This document shows, one piece after another, positions 54,214-64,000 of a stretch of 64,000 nucleotides of DNA. Position 1 is the first letter of the stretch. Every line of letters starts with the position of its first letter. This DNA comes from Didymella arachidicola (Eukaryota; Ascomycota; Dothideomycetes; Pleosporales; Didymellaceae), in the NCBI GenBank assembly GCA_016630955.3, contig CM049986.1:1612001-1676000 (forward strand), in the 5' to 3' direction. The position numbers and the translations under genes were made by a program. Under the pieces are notes generated by a model, which saw only the letters and a program-made list of their open reading frames with translations, did not search any database and was not told the DNA's origin.

Positions 54214-57200
54214 ATGGCCCAAACCACGCTGGATGACTGGGCAAAAGATCCCGTGGATCCCGAGATCCGTGCTCATGTCTACAGTCTCATCACTGCCGTG
54301 AGTTACGGCGGAGTTCAGGGCCTGTGTTCGAAACCTGCTAACGCGTACGCAGCTCGGTGGTATCGGTGATGATGGCACATATGCCCTTGGAGACGACGCT
54401 CTTGTCTGTCTGAAAGACTTGCGAAAATGGCTTAAGTTCGCCGACGGGCAGCTGAACCGTCGTGATGTGGCACGATGCATGGCGGAGGCGAACCTGGTGA
54501 AGGGAGACCTGCTAGAAATTCTAGCAAAGGTGTCGCCCAGGGTACTCGAGCAGCCGCTGAAGCACAAGTTAGCGGTTGCCACTCGTAAGTCCGGTACCTA
54601 CATATGGAAGCTCATACTAATATGAACAGTCGAATTGCTCGTACCTTTAACTTGGCCATTCGAGATCGACCCCGTCGAAGCGACCGTGAACCATCACCGC
54701 CATGGCCCGTACGTACAACTCGCCCAGATCGGCTACAAGCGCGCAATTCTACAGTTTGACCGAGATCGCACCCTCCAGACCGCCATCAAGGTCGCCCTTC
54801 CGTCTATGGCAATATCTCTACGCGAGAGATCACCACGCGACGAAGGCATTATACGCATCGCTTTGTACTTCATACGCAATATTGCTATGCTTTCGCCGCC
54901 GAGTAGCGTACCTATGGACATCGATGAGGCGGAAGTGTCTCGATCGACGACAGTCGACACTTTCCATGAACAGGACATCTTCCAGGTTCTCCTGAGTATG
55001 TCTTCGAGCATAGGAGAAGATTTCGTCGCTCAAGACGTAGTGCTGCTGGAGATCCTGTTCTTTTTGCTGAAAGGCATCGACGCCGAGAAGCTGTTTCTCG
55101 AAGACAAGAAATTGAGCAGCCGAAACGCGAACGAGCTCAAGGAATTGATGCAGAAAGAGAAAGCAATGCTGGCAGGATACGTACGCAATGCACCTACACG
55201 TCACAACCGCTTTGGGACGATGATCTGGCTGAAACAGGAAGATGAGAAAGTCACCACTATCTCGGGCCAAGACGTGCTCGGAAAATCTCAGGCTGCTCTG
55301 GATAAGATGGATCAAACGAAGAAGTGGAATAAGCCAAGGGCGGCAAGGCGCAAGACAGACCTGGAACAGGAGCGAGAGGAGTTCGATTTGCCGGTTGCAC
55401 TATCTACGTCTGCACGAGGGCACATCAAGGCTTTCGTCGAAGAATTCTTGGATTCATCCTTCAATCCGCTGTTTCAACATCTTAGGAAGGCCATCGAGCG
55501 CGAGACCGAACGTGTGGAAACGCGCCATTCACGACAGTTCTTTTACCTCGTGTCTTGGTTCTTACGCGCGGAATGTGTGAGACGCCGAACCATCAAGGAG
55601 AAAGCCGCAAACCACAAGAGTCTCGCGGTCCTCACGGCAGAAGATGAAAGCTACGGCTTGATTGCAGAAGTTATGAACCAAGAGACGTTCATTCTATTGA
55701 ACAGATACATGCAAAGGAGTCAAGATGAAAAGGCGTGGCAGGACCTCAATGCCGGTATGAAGTGCTTCACACAAATTCTTCTGACTGTACACGAAATGTC
55801 CGAGTCGGGATTGGAGGATGATCAGGAGATCGCCGAGAACATTCAGAACCGCATCTTCTACGAAGAGTCCACCCATGACCGCGTTGTAATGATCCTACGA
55901 TCGTACAAAGATCAGGGCTTTGGTTACCTCGATGCTGTCACAGAGCTGTCCCATGTGTTCTTACGCATGCTGGAACGGTACGCTAAGCAGAATGTGGATA
56001 TGCAAATCAAGTCGAAGCGACGTGCGCGCAAGATCCAGAAGAAGAGGGCACAGGCAGACGGCGCGGACGGTGACGACGAAGGGCACGTCTCTGAGAACGA
56101 AGACCTACAGCAAGCCCAAAAGACGGTCACAGAGCGCAAGTTTGATTTCAACCGCTTCGCGGCTAAGTTCGTGAACCAAAGCAGTGTCAACACCTTCGTC
56201 GCCTTCACTCGATTCTTCAACGACCTTGATCCTGAGCAGCTGAAGCGTGCACATCGCTTCTTCCATCGTGTCGCATACAAGATGGAGCTCGGGGTCCTTC
56301 TCTGTCGAGTCGACATTATTCATCTCTTCAATAAGATGATGAGGGGCCCGCGCGCCCTAGATCCAGAATCCCCAGCCTACAAAGAGTGGGATGATCTCGT
56401 CCGGCACTTCTTCAGGCAAGTCGTCAAACGAGTGCAAGAGCGGCCAGAATTGATCGTCGAAATGCTGTTTAGCAAGATCCCGCAGACACTCTACTTCCTT
56501 GAGCATGGTCATGATAGAGAGGTCTTCAAGCGTGCACCACGCGCGCCTGCTGAGCTAGAAGTCAAACCTGGAATGGAGAAACCCGACCAGGTCGGTGTTG
56601 CTGTTGGTGTACTGGTCAATCAGCAGAAGTCAGATGCTCTGCGTTGGGTTCGGGAGGTGCTCGTATCGGCTGTTGAGGAGCGCAAAGCGTGGGAAGCCGC
56701 AGAGCAAGCCCGCAAAGAGCTGGCAGCTACGGAGAACTTTGATGGCGAAGCAATACCTGAAAGCGCCGATGCCGAAGCACCTTCCCCTCTTTCGATCCGT
56801 AAGTCTACAGCACTTTGTTCTAATGCTTTACTGACGAAAACTAGTTGTTAAGCATGACACTGAAGAGCGCAAGGTCGCTATGTTCAAAGACAATAAGCTC
56901 CGCCTCCTTCTGACCCTTGTGGGCTTCTTGAGGCTAGGCGCTGATGATGACCCTGACGCTTCGTGGGTGATTCCATCGTCAGCAACGTCAGCTGAGCTGC
57001 AGGAAGCTCTTGATCTCATCCGCAAATTTGAGTTTGATCCGCCTATCTATGAAAACGGTAAAGGACCAGAAGACTTCCTGCGAAGCGCAGCTGTGGCTCG
57101 TCGGTCCAGACGTGCTGAGTTCGACGACGACTCTGATGGCGTCGATCATGATTCCGAGCGAGATCTCGGGGAGTACGCTGTAGACGAGGCTACAACAAGA

Positions 57201-57872
57201 AAGGCTGATGGCGAAAGGAAAAAGCTCAAGCGTCGCAGGCGAGCTCGCACGCCTGTTGAGCTGGACGACGAGGAGCGCGATGCCAGAGCAGAAGCGCGTC
57301 GCAAGAAGGAGATTGAGAAACAGGCAAAGACGAAGAGCACCATGTTTGTGCATGACTCGGACGACGAAGAGTGGGATGCGGATAAAAATGCAGCCTTCTT
57401 CGCGCGCGAGCAGGCCTTGCGTGAAGAAACCATGAACCAGTTCAAGAAGTCACTTGTCCTGGGCACTGTAGAGCCGGCGGTGTCGACGAAAGAGACGACG
57501 AAAAAGAGGAAGGCTGAGGACTCAACGAAGAAGAGCAAGCGACGGAAGTCTCCACCGAAGCGTAAAGCAGGCCCCTTTGATGACAGCGAAGAAGACGAGA
57601 ATATGGACGATGCTGTCAGCGTTAGCAGTCGCGCCCTATCTGAAGAAGCTGTCGATGAGAGCGAGGATGAGGCCACAGACACGCCGCTTTCTTCACAGCA
57701 CGCCGGTAGCAAGGATGACACTCCCAAAGCACCGGCTGCAGCGTCTTCGATCAAGCTTCAGGATACTATCATGGTGGACGACAATGATGATGAAGACGAT
57801 GCACCCGTCGTTCGCAGACCTGTAGCACGGAACACACGTGCCGGCTTTCTCATCGATAGCGACTCGGAATGA
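54214..57872 (+). CDS. TOF1: Replication-fork protection factor Tof1/Timeless
   Basis: Four exons (54214-54297, 54353-54584, 54630-56798, 56845-57872) join in frame to 1,170 residues, the expected size. The N-terminal helical-repeat Timeless domain covers residues ~20-280 (MAQTTLDDWAKDPVDPEIRA start, LTWPFEIDPVEATVNHH, IALYFIRNIAM, DVVLLEILFFLLKGI). The middle contains more helices (FNRFAAKFVNQSSVNTFVAFTRFF, VRHFFRQVVKRVQERPELIVEMLF). The last ~330 residues are highly charged, with Asp/Glu runs and KKRK-type nuclear signals. Tof1 with Csm3 travels with the fork, couples helicase to polymerase and activates the S-phase checkpoint. The introns are 55, 45 and 46 bp; the last has a CTGAC branch. 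Confidence 0.95.
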
Positions 57873-58260
57873 GATGATGACGAGCATTTGTGCATACTAG
57901 GACGGAGCATAGCATGGCGTTTCAGGTTTGTTGCCTTGACTTTTGTATACCCGCGCTCGTAGTAGCTTCTCAAGTCAATGTTCGTTTTCAGTTCGCTGCG
58001 ATTATTCTGTTGCACATCTGCAACTAAGTGCTTGTTCATGGTTGCAGACTTGTCTATGCTTGAACTCTTTTCAAGGCGTTGTGCATCGTTTTTGCGGTCT
58101 CGGACGGGCTCTAGATCTAGAAGTACGTTGTGACGTCGTGCCTTCTGCTTGGGTGACTGCTCGCTCCTTCCTCGTCCAACTCCTCATTCTCCACAACAAC
58201 GAAGCAACACCTGCTCAATGTAAGTACCTTTCCCCGCGCGCCTTGCACCACGTTACCGCC
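57873..58260. promoter_or_regulatory. Intergenic/leader region
   Basis: This 388-bp stretch between TOF1 and the next plus-strand gene includes a GTAAGTACC at 58220-58228 that could be a 5'-leader splice donor. Confidence 0.35.
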
Positions 58261-60787
58261 ATGCTAAACTTCTCAGACCGACAACAAAAATTTGAGCAAC
58301 TACGTGCTCAGTGGGAGGCCGCTGACACTGGTGAGAGCATAAGAATGGTGGGCAGGAGGGCGAAGCCAGTACCTCAAGTTTGCGTCCGTGATGACCTTCA
58401 GCAGAACACAGGAAGCAGATTTCGTAGGAAGCTCAGTGAAGGCCTCGCGCTCATCTCACTCACGCAACGCAAGACCGTGTCTGGCCGACAACCTTCGAGC
58501 AACGCATCACTGGCTGTAAGCGTGCCTAGCACGAACGACAGCTCTACTGCAATCTTGGATCACGATGTTTCTCTTTCACTTCAATGTGACAACATGTCAA
58601 CGACCATCTCCAGCGACGTACCTTCACAGGAAGGTGCACAAGCAAATGAGGATCTCCAGACACCTCGCGCACTATCTCGATCGCGGACCCTTAGCTTCAT
58701 ACCGCGACCTGTTCAACTCGATGCCGAATTATCACCCGCGGCCGAACGTGACGGGCTATTTGATACATCTCGAAATGCCGTCATGACAGATTCGATAACT
58801 GCACTACCAACTCGCATACCGACTCCAAGTTTGGCACCACAGACAAAGCGTCGAGTATCGAGTCCACGTCAATACGCGTCTGGCAACCTCCAACCACTCC
58901 AATCAAAGATTGCAAGAAATCGCCAGTCCTCCACGGCGGTTGCTCCCGGCTCTCCCTCCAAGACAGCAGTTCGCTCACGGACAACTCCAAATCTGCTGAA
59001 TAGAAGTACGCCACAGTCAGCAAGCTTTATGGCACCAAGAAACCCAGGACCGAAGCGGCTTTTTGCTTCTTCCACACCCCAAAAGCCCGTGTTGGCAGAG
59101 AATGTACCAGCAAGCAAACGCATGGCGCAACGACAGTCACAAATACAGGAGAGACTTACGAAGCGGGAGAGCATGGCAGTGCCATCTGCAGCTGCTAACA
59201 GAAGATCATTCGGGCCTGGCTCTTGGGCAATCCAGAACGAACATGCAAGCTTGGCTCCGTCTGAGAGCGCCAAACGCTTGAGTGCACAGCTTCTGCAAAC
59301 GCCTGTGACAGCTAAACGTGTCTCGAAACGAGCGCCACAAAGCTTGCACAAAACACCCTCATCTTGCCCTTCAGAGGAGACACCTCTTGCGAACGTTCCA
59401 GACTTGGCTTCAGCAAATTCATCAACGCCGACACTTTCCACCGTTGACCTTCTGGACCTGCCTCTCGCACCACCGCCGAAGATAAGAACCGATATCAACA
59501 ATGATGCTCAGAGAAGGACTTTGGGAACACCAAACGGGCTGGGTGGTGTTTGGAGATCTTCTAAGTTATTTGCTGCAGCAAACCATCAGGTGAGAAGACT
59601 TCCACGCTCCTCGACTTTCCATCATTTTGGAAGACGTTTGGAAGCTGCTCCACCAGTGCCTGCGATCCCAGACCACTACAAGTTGCCCACATTCTCCAAT
59701 ATCGTACCGCAAATTGTGAGGCAAGATCCTGCGGCAGAAAGGCGAAGTTCACGGCATCGCTTGCCCATGGCCTTGGGCAAATGGGGTTCCTCTGGTAGAT
59801 CCCTATCCTCTAATATAGTCTCTACTCAAACGTCGACAGAGGCTACATCCACCAAGTCACTGTCTACTTCTGTGTCGACAACGATATCTGAAGTGCTAGA
59901 AGATGCGGATGAGGCGAATCTTACCGATCAGGCGAAGACGCAGTACCAATTCGAAGGTGAAGATGCCGGCAGAAGCATAGAGCTCAACGACGTTCGGCCT
60001 GGATCCCCATCAATACTACCTAGCGATACGACTGCGTTACTTCTGCTACACATGAGACCGGACCTCAACACCGCCACGAGATCGACATCTCTATTACTTG
60101 CGGACAAGCTCAACCGGGATCTATCAAAGCATCGACGCTGGTCCATCTCCCAACGATTCTTTCCAGACAGTGCTGACAAGGATACTTCTGTGCAGGTGAA
60201 AGACTACATGCCACCGCTATACTGGGCCGGCCGGTTCCAATCGAGGTTCGATCGATGGCGCACAGAAGCCATGACAGCACAACTGAACCCTGGACTCGAG
60301 TCAGAGGACGACGGTCCATTGGGGCAATGCACTTTAGAAGATGAGAATAGAGCCATTGTTTTGATCTTTATGCAGCTCAGAGATCTCTGCGCCTCTGCAC
60401 AGGCTGCAGACAGCCTCCATGTAAGCGTGCCCTCCGTCGTTAGAGACAAACGAACGACAGCTGACAGTTCATCAGGAGTTCGAATATAAATATCGAAAAG
60501 ACCACAAGCTGCTCGATACTAAACTCGATTTGCCTCCATCACTTCGTAAGCCCGACGAGTCGACTGCCAAAGGACCCATTGGCCGCGCTGTACGCAAACT
60601 AACGCCCCGGAAGGCTAGCTTTGCCAACCTGTTCAAAGGCAAAGGCTGGAATAGGTTTGATGACACGAAGACCGGAGAAGTGTCTGGACAACTCCGTGAG
60701 CTCCAGGATATTTCCTTTACCTCTAGTGGGCGGGAGACGGAAGACTCCGATGGCTATGACTCCACTGTGCAGCTGCACTCTCGTTGA
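58261..60787 (+). CDS. Large disordered Ser-rich protein of unknown function
   Basis: Two exons (58261-60420, 60476-60787) with a 55-bp intron encode 823 residues. The N-terminus (MLNFSDRQQKFEQLRAQWEA) is a short helix and the last ~180 residues hold the only ordered-looking part, a helical YWAGRFQSRFDRWRTEAM segment followed by RAIVLIFMQLRDLCASA. Most of residues 60-600 are Ser/Thr/Pro/Arg-rich and likely phosphorylated. There is no membrane segment or catalytic motif. A GTAAGTACC about 40 bp before the ATG, with a CTTCTCAG just after it, offers an alternative model in which the start lies further upstream. I do not recognise the family. Confidence 0.7.
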
Positions 60788-61147
60788 GACTGCCTCGGGT
60801 CGATGACAGTGCAAGCGAATGCACTGAGCAATTGGATTGCTACAAAATGCTCCTTTATGCTGGATGTACCACAGCGGTCGGACTTTGTGCGACATGTCCT
60901 ACGTCTGTATCAAAGATATTCAGAAATCAAAAGCAACGTTTTCGTACTCAACAGGATGATGTTGACGTGATATGTGTACGTGCCCTTGGGATATTGGCCT
61001 TCTGGCGGTTCCATGAGCACAGTCCTGGAAGCACCACAGCCTTACTGCCGCATGGATTCGAATCAATGTCATTAGAATTGTGATGTCGTGATGAATTCTA
61101 TCTTGTAGTACAAGCGCCACTAACAGCGTGCACGAACTCCCAGCCGT
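60788..61147. other. Convergent 3' region
   Basis: A 360-bp gap between convergent stop codons; no gene or repeat recognised. Confidence 0.4.
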
Positions 61148-62655
61148 TTAAGCATAGAAGTTGACAGTATCCTTCTTCTTCGCCTGCACCTCAGCAATAG
61201 CATCGACATAGTGCTCGTGGCTGATCTTCTGCTGTCCGGATCGCAGCGCAATCATACCGGCCTCAACACAGACAGCCTTCAGCTGTGCGCCACCGAACTC
61301 ATCGGTACTGCGGGCCAACTCCTGCCAGTTGACACCCTCATCGACGGTCATCTTTCGCGAGTGGATGCGCATAATCTGGGCGCGGGCCTCCTCGTTCGGC
61401 AGCGGGAACTCGATCTTCCTGTCCAAACGACCGGAACGGAGAAGGGCGGGGTCCAGAACATCGACGCGGTTGGTGGCGGCGAGGACCTTGACGCGGTCGT
61501 CAGACGCGAAACCGTCGAGCTGGTTGAGAAGCTCCAACATGGTTCGCTGGACTTCACGGTCACCGGACTTCTCGGAATCGAAACGCTTTGTGCCCACGGC
61601 ATCGAGCTCGTCGATGAAGATGATTGAGGGCGCCTTCTCCTTGGCCAGGGCGAAGCAGTCGCGAACCAGCTTGGCACCATCTCCGATGAACATCTGCACC
61701 AGCTGCGGGCCTGCGAGCTTGAGGAATGTGGCGTCGGTCTGCGCTGCGCAGGCTCGGGCGAGGAGGGTCTTGCCGGTACCAGGAGGACCGTACATCAGTG
61801 CGCCTGTATTTGTGAATATGAGGTCGTGCGGAGGTTGTCAGCATAACATACCCTTTGGCGCCTTGATGCCGATCTTCTTGAATCTCTCAGCTTCCTTCAT
61901 AGGCCAGACAACAGCCTCGACCAGCTCTTCGATCTGCTTGTCCAGTCCACCGACATCTGTGTACTTCTCGGTCGGCTTCTCGTCTACCTCCATGGCCTTC
62001 ACCCGGCTGTCGTACTCGGCGGGAAGTGTGTCGAGGACCAGGTACGAATCCTTATTCACACCGATCAAGTCACCGGGCTTGAGCTTCTCGTGGTCGACCA
62101 GGCCAATTAGGGGCAGAAAGATGGTTTGTCTTGTGGATGTCTTGATGACCGCAGACTTGCCTACGCGAGTGGCGTCCAGGTCAATGTTTGCGCCCTCCTC
62201 CTGAGCCTCTGCCTCGACGTCCAGGTCTAGGATCTCGACGACGTTCCCGACCAGGTATGGTAGTTGCCTGCATATGTTAGCTTATCTCAGCCACCTTCAC
62301 CGGGGTTGTCCGCGACTCCGGAATGTAAAGTGTACCTGTTGTTCTCGATTTTGTCCAGGTTGTCCTTGATCTTCTCATTCATTGCCGCCTTCTCATGCGT
62401 GAGCCTTTGGAACTCGCTCTTCATGATGCGCATATCGTTCTCCAGTAACCGTTTCCGCGCGACGATGTCTCGTGTGCTTGAGTTCAGGATCTCCTCGTCA
62501 AGAGGCTCCTCTTCTGGCTCGGCGTCCTCCATTTCTGCGTCGCCATCGGCCTTCTTACCATCTTTGCCGGCATCGTTGTCCTTCTTCTTGTCCTCGTCCT
62601 TCTTCTCTTCCTTCTCGTGGCGCTCAAGGTCGTCGAGATCCTCAAGTGTGGACAT
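61148..62655 (-). CDS. RPT5: 26S proteasome regulatory ATPase Rpt5
   Basis: Three exons (62655-62336, 62267-61852, 61803-61148) with 68- and 48-bp introns encode 463 residues. An acidic-basic N-terminus (MSTLEDLDDLERHEKEEKKD) precedes a coiled coil (IVARKRLLENDMRIMKSEFQ) and the OB-fold region (GNVVEILDLDVE). The AAA module has Walker A GPPGTGKT, Walker B SIIFIDELDAVGTKR, the second region of homology RVKVLAATNRVDVLDPALLR and the arginine finger. The chain ends NFYA, the hydrophobic-Tyr-X tail that docks into the 20S alpha ring and opens its gate. Rpt5 is one of six ATPases unfolding ubiquitinated substrates. The N-terminal extension with DKKKDNDAGKDGKKADGD is longer than in yeast. Confidence 0.97.
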
Positions 62656-63756
62656 GGTGGCGGTGTTTCGCTGTGTTGATGTTGCGGGACTTGAGGCAGG
62701 GAGACACTCCAAGTGAGTGACGCGACGTGGGAGCGACTGGTAAAAGTGCCACTGGCGAAGAAATCGAGTTGGTGGGGTGTTGATGTGAAGCTGTTTGGGA
62801 GGCAGCTTAGGTGACGAACGTGAAGCTCTCCCGCGATTACTCCGGTCTTGGCGCGTGGAAGCTTCCCGATTGAGGCGTACTTTCACACCTATCAAACTAC
62901 TACCACTCCTATACTGATAAACGGATGCTCCCATTTGGACGCGAACCCCCGATATTGGGGCTGACAATCTGTCACTACATAACAAGCTGTTGCAAGTCAC
63001 TTGATACGGCTACCTAGATAGTTCCAAGCCGTGTATACCTAGGTATCATCGCTATAGGGCGCTATTTGAGAGTGTCCGCTGCGATCTCGCGAAATTCGAT
63101 ATCCCGGAGACTAACAACCACTGCCCAGTGCCCACACGTGTCTCGCTAGTGACTCATATATTTGGATGTTTCCATATTCTGCTGCATTGGCCTCATCTCT
63201 ACAAAGCTAGATGCATGTTAATAATCAAGAACTCAACACGGAAGCTACAAGCCCGGAGCTGTCACATCAACTCAGCGGGTGCTCAGTGATTGTTGACAAG
63301 CATCTTGCAGACATATGGAGAACTACAGCTGGAAAAAAGCCGACTTCTCGTCAGATCGTAAAAGCTCGAAAATGTTGCGCTTGTCATCAAAAGCAGCCGA
63401 AGACTGGAAATATTTACGAACCCTTTTGGGCTGGTTGTACCTTTCTTGACTTTCTCGGTTAGCAACACAACAGCATTGAGCCCCTCAATGCTACGATACT
63501 TGGCTGAAGAGACTAGGAGCACGAATCTTCAGCTAAGAACAGAACCAGTTCAAATCGGAGCGTTTGCAGCACCTCAGCTTGCGGATTGGCGACTGCTTTG
63601 TTGGTCTGTCTCTAAGGTGGGGTTTCTGACTCAGCATCCGCTGTCTGAGACTCGTCCATGTCAAGCATCGAGAATACGAACTCATTTCCTGTTGAGATCT
63701 CGTTCATACAACAATGACAATATATATTATATTTCTTCGAAATTTTCAACAAATCA
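62656..63756. other. Intergenic region between RPT5 and tRNA-Arg
   Basis: About 1.1 kb, the last 500 bp A+T-rich. It holds the RPT5 promoter. No gene was recognised. Confidence 0.45.
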
Positions 63757-63828
63757 GGCACCATGGCCTAATGGTAAGGCGTTGCTTTCCGGTGGCAAAG
63801 ACTATGGGTTCGAGTCCCATTGGTGTCG
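63757..63828 (+). tRNA. tRNA-Arg (anticodon CCG)
   Basis: A 72-nt cloverleaf folds by eye. The acceptor arms GGCACCA and TGGTGTC pair with one G-U, the D arm is GCC-loop-GGC, and the anticodon stem TTGCT/GGCAA holds the loop TTCCGGT, placing CCG at 34-36. The T arm ATGGG/CCCAT encloses TTCGAGT. A G discriminator follows at 63828. Internal promoter boxes are present (TGGCCTAATGG and GGTTCGAGTCC), and a TTTT terminator begins a few bases downstream. No intron. It decodes CGG arginine codons. Confidence 0.95.
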
Positions 63829-64000
63829 ACACTGTTTTGCATTTCTTTTGCACTTTCTTTGCTAGTTGTGATCGCCTCTTTTTCGTGCATTGTCCTCCAT
63901 AACGCAGGGCGAAACAATGAACGACGCCGAAACAGCGCCATAGCACGGCACAAAAGCGATTACAGGTCATGGTGCGTATCGATTAAATGGGAGGCTTCGT

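Overview
The window is nuclear DNA of a filamentous ascomycete (Pezizomycotina; the small compact genes and overall gene set would fit a Dothideomycete, but the species cannot be named from sequence alone). The evidence is the density of short spliceosomal introns (about 45-105 bp, GT...AG, often with a CTAAC/CTGAC branch site) and the gene repertoire: exomer ChAPs protein, HIR3, TVP18, AIM21, DUF3669, alpha-1,3-glucan synthase, TOF1.

Layout. 1-18.8 kb is housekeeping: an uncharacterised conserved-looking protein, an RCC1-repeat protein, ribosomal protein S16, the exomer subunit BCH1/BUD7, the very large HIR3 histone-transcription regulator (its first exon is only the start codon), a low-complexity orphan, a diacylglycerol-kinase-domain protein and a small membrane protein. 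19.1-22.7 kb is a weaker stretch holding a broken DUF3669 gene and a C2H2 zinc-finger gene that shows only when split exons are joined on the minus strand. 22.8-36.8 kb is again dense: RCC1/PIM1 (Ran exchange factor), a secreted or vacuolar metallophosphoesterase, the tRNA A34 deaminase subunit TAD2, the Golgi protein TVP18 (with a 16-nt internal exon), AIM21 and an AAAP amino-acid permease.

36.8-50.7 kb is an accessory, gene-poor island. It contains about 3 kb with no recognisable gene, a decayed 5' fragment of an alpha-1,3-glucan synthase gene, an isochorismatase-family gene with an early stop, a small orphan, and a complete, apparently very young Ty1/copia retrotransposon. That element has 122-bp LTRs with no difference between the two copies, a TAGCC target duplication, one open Gag-Pol frame of 1,596 codons, and a primer site matching the anticodon arm of initiator tRNA-Met. 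It landed 111 bp downstream of the stop codon of a serine-rich single-pass membrane protein.

50.7-64 kb returns to core genes: the copper chaperone CCS1 (five exons), mitochondrial ribosomal protein L23 (uL13m), mitochondrial 3-hydroxyacyl-CoA dehydrogenase, the replication-fork protector TOF1, a large disordered protein, the proteasome ATPase RPT5 and a tRNA-Arg(CCG).

No operons, CRISPR arrays or biosynthetic gene cluster were seen. Neighbouring genes are mostly functionally unrelated, as usual in fungi. CCS1/MRPL23, BUD7/HIR3, RCC1/phosphoesterase and TAD2/TVP18 are divergent pairs that probably share promoter regions. I did not find a clearly novel multi-gene system; the least ordinary material is the 36.8-50 kb island.
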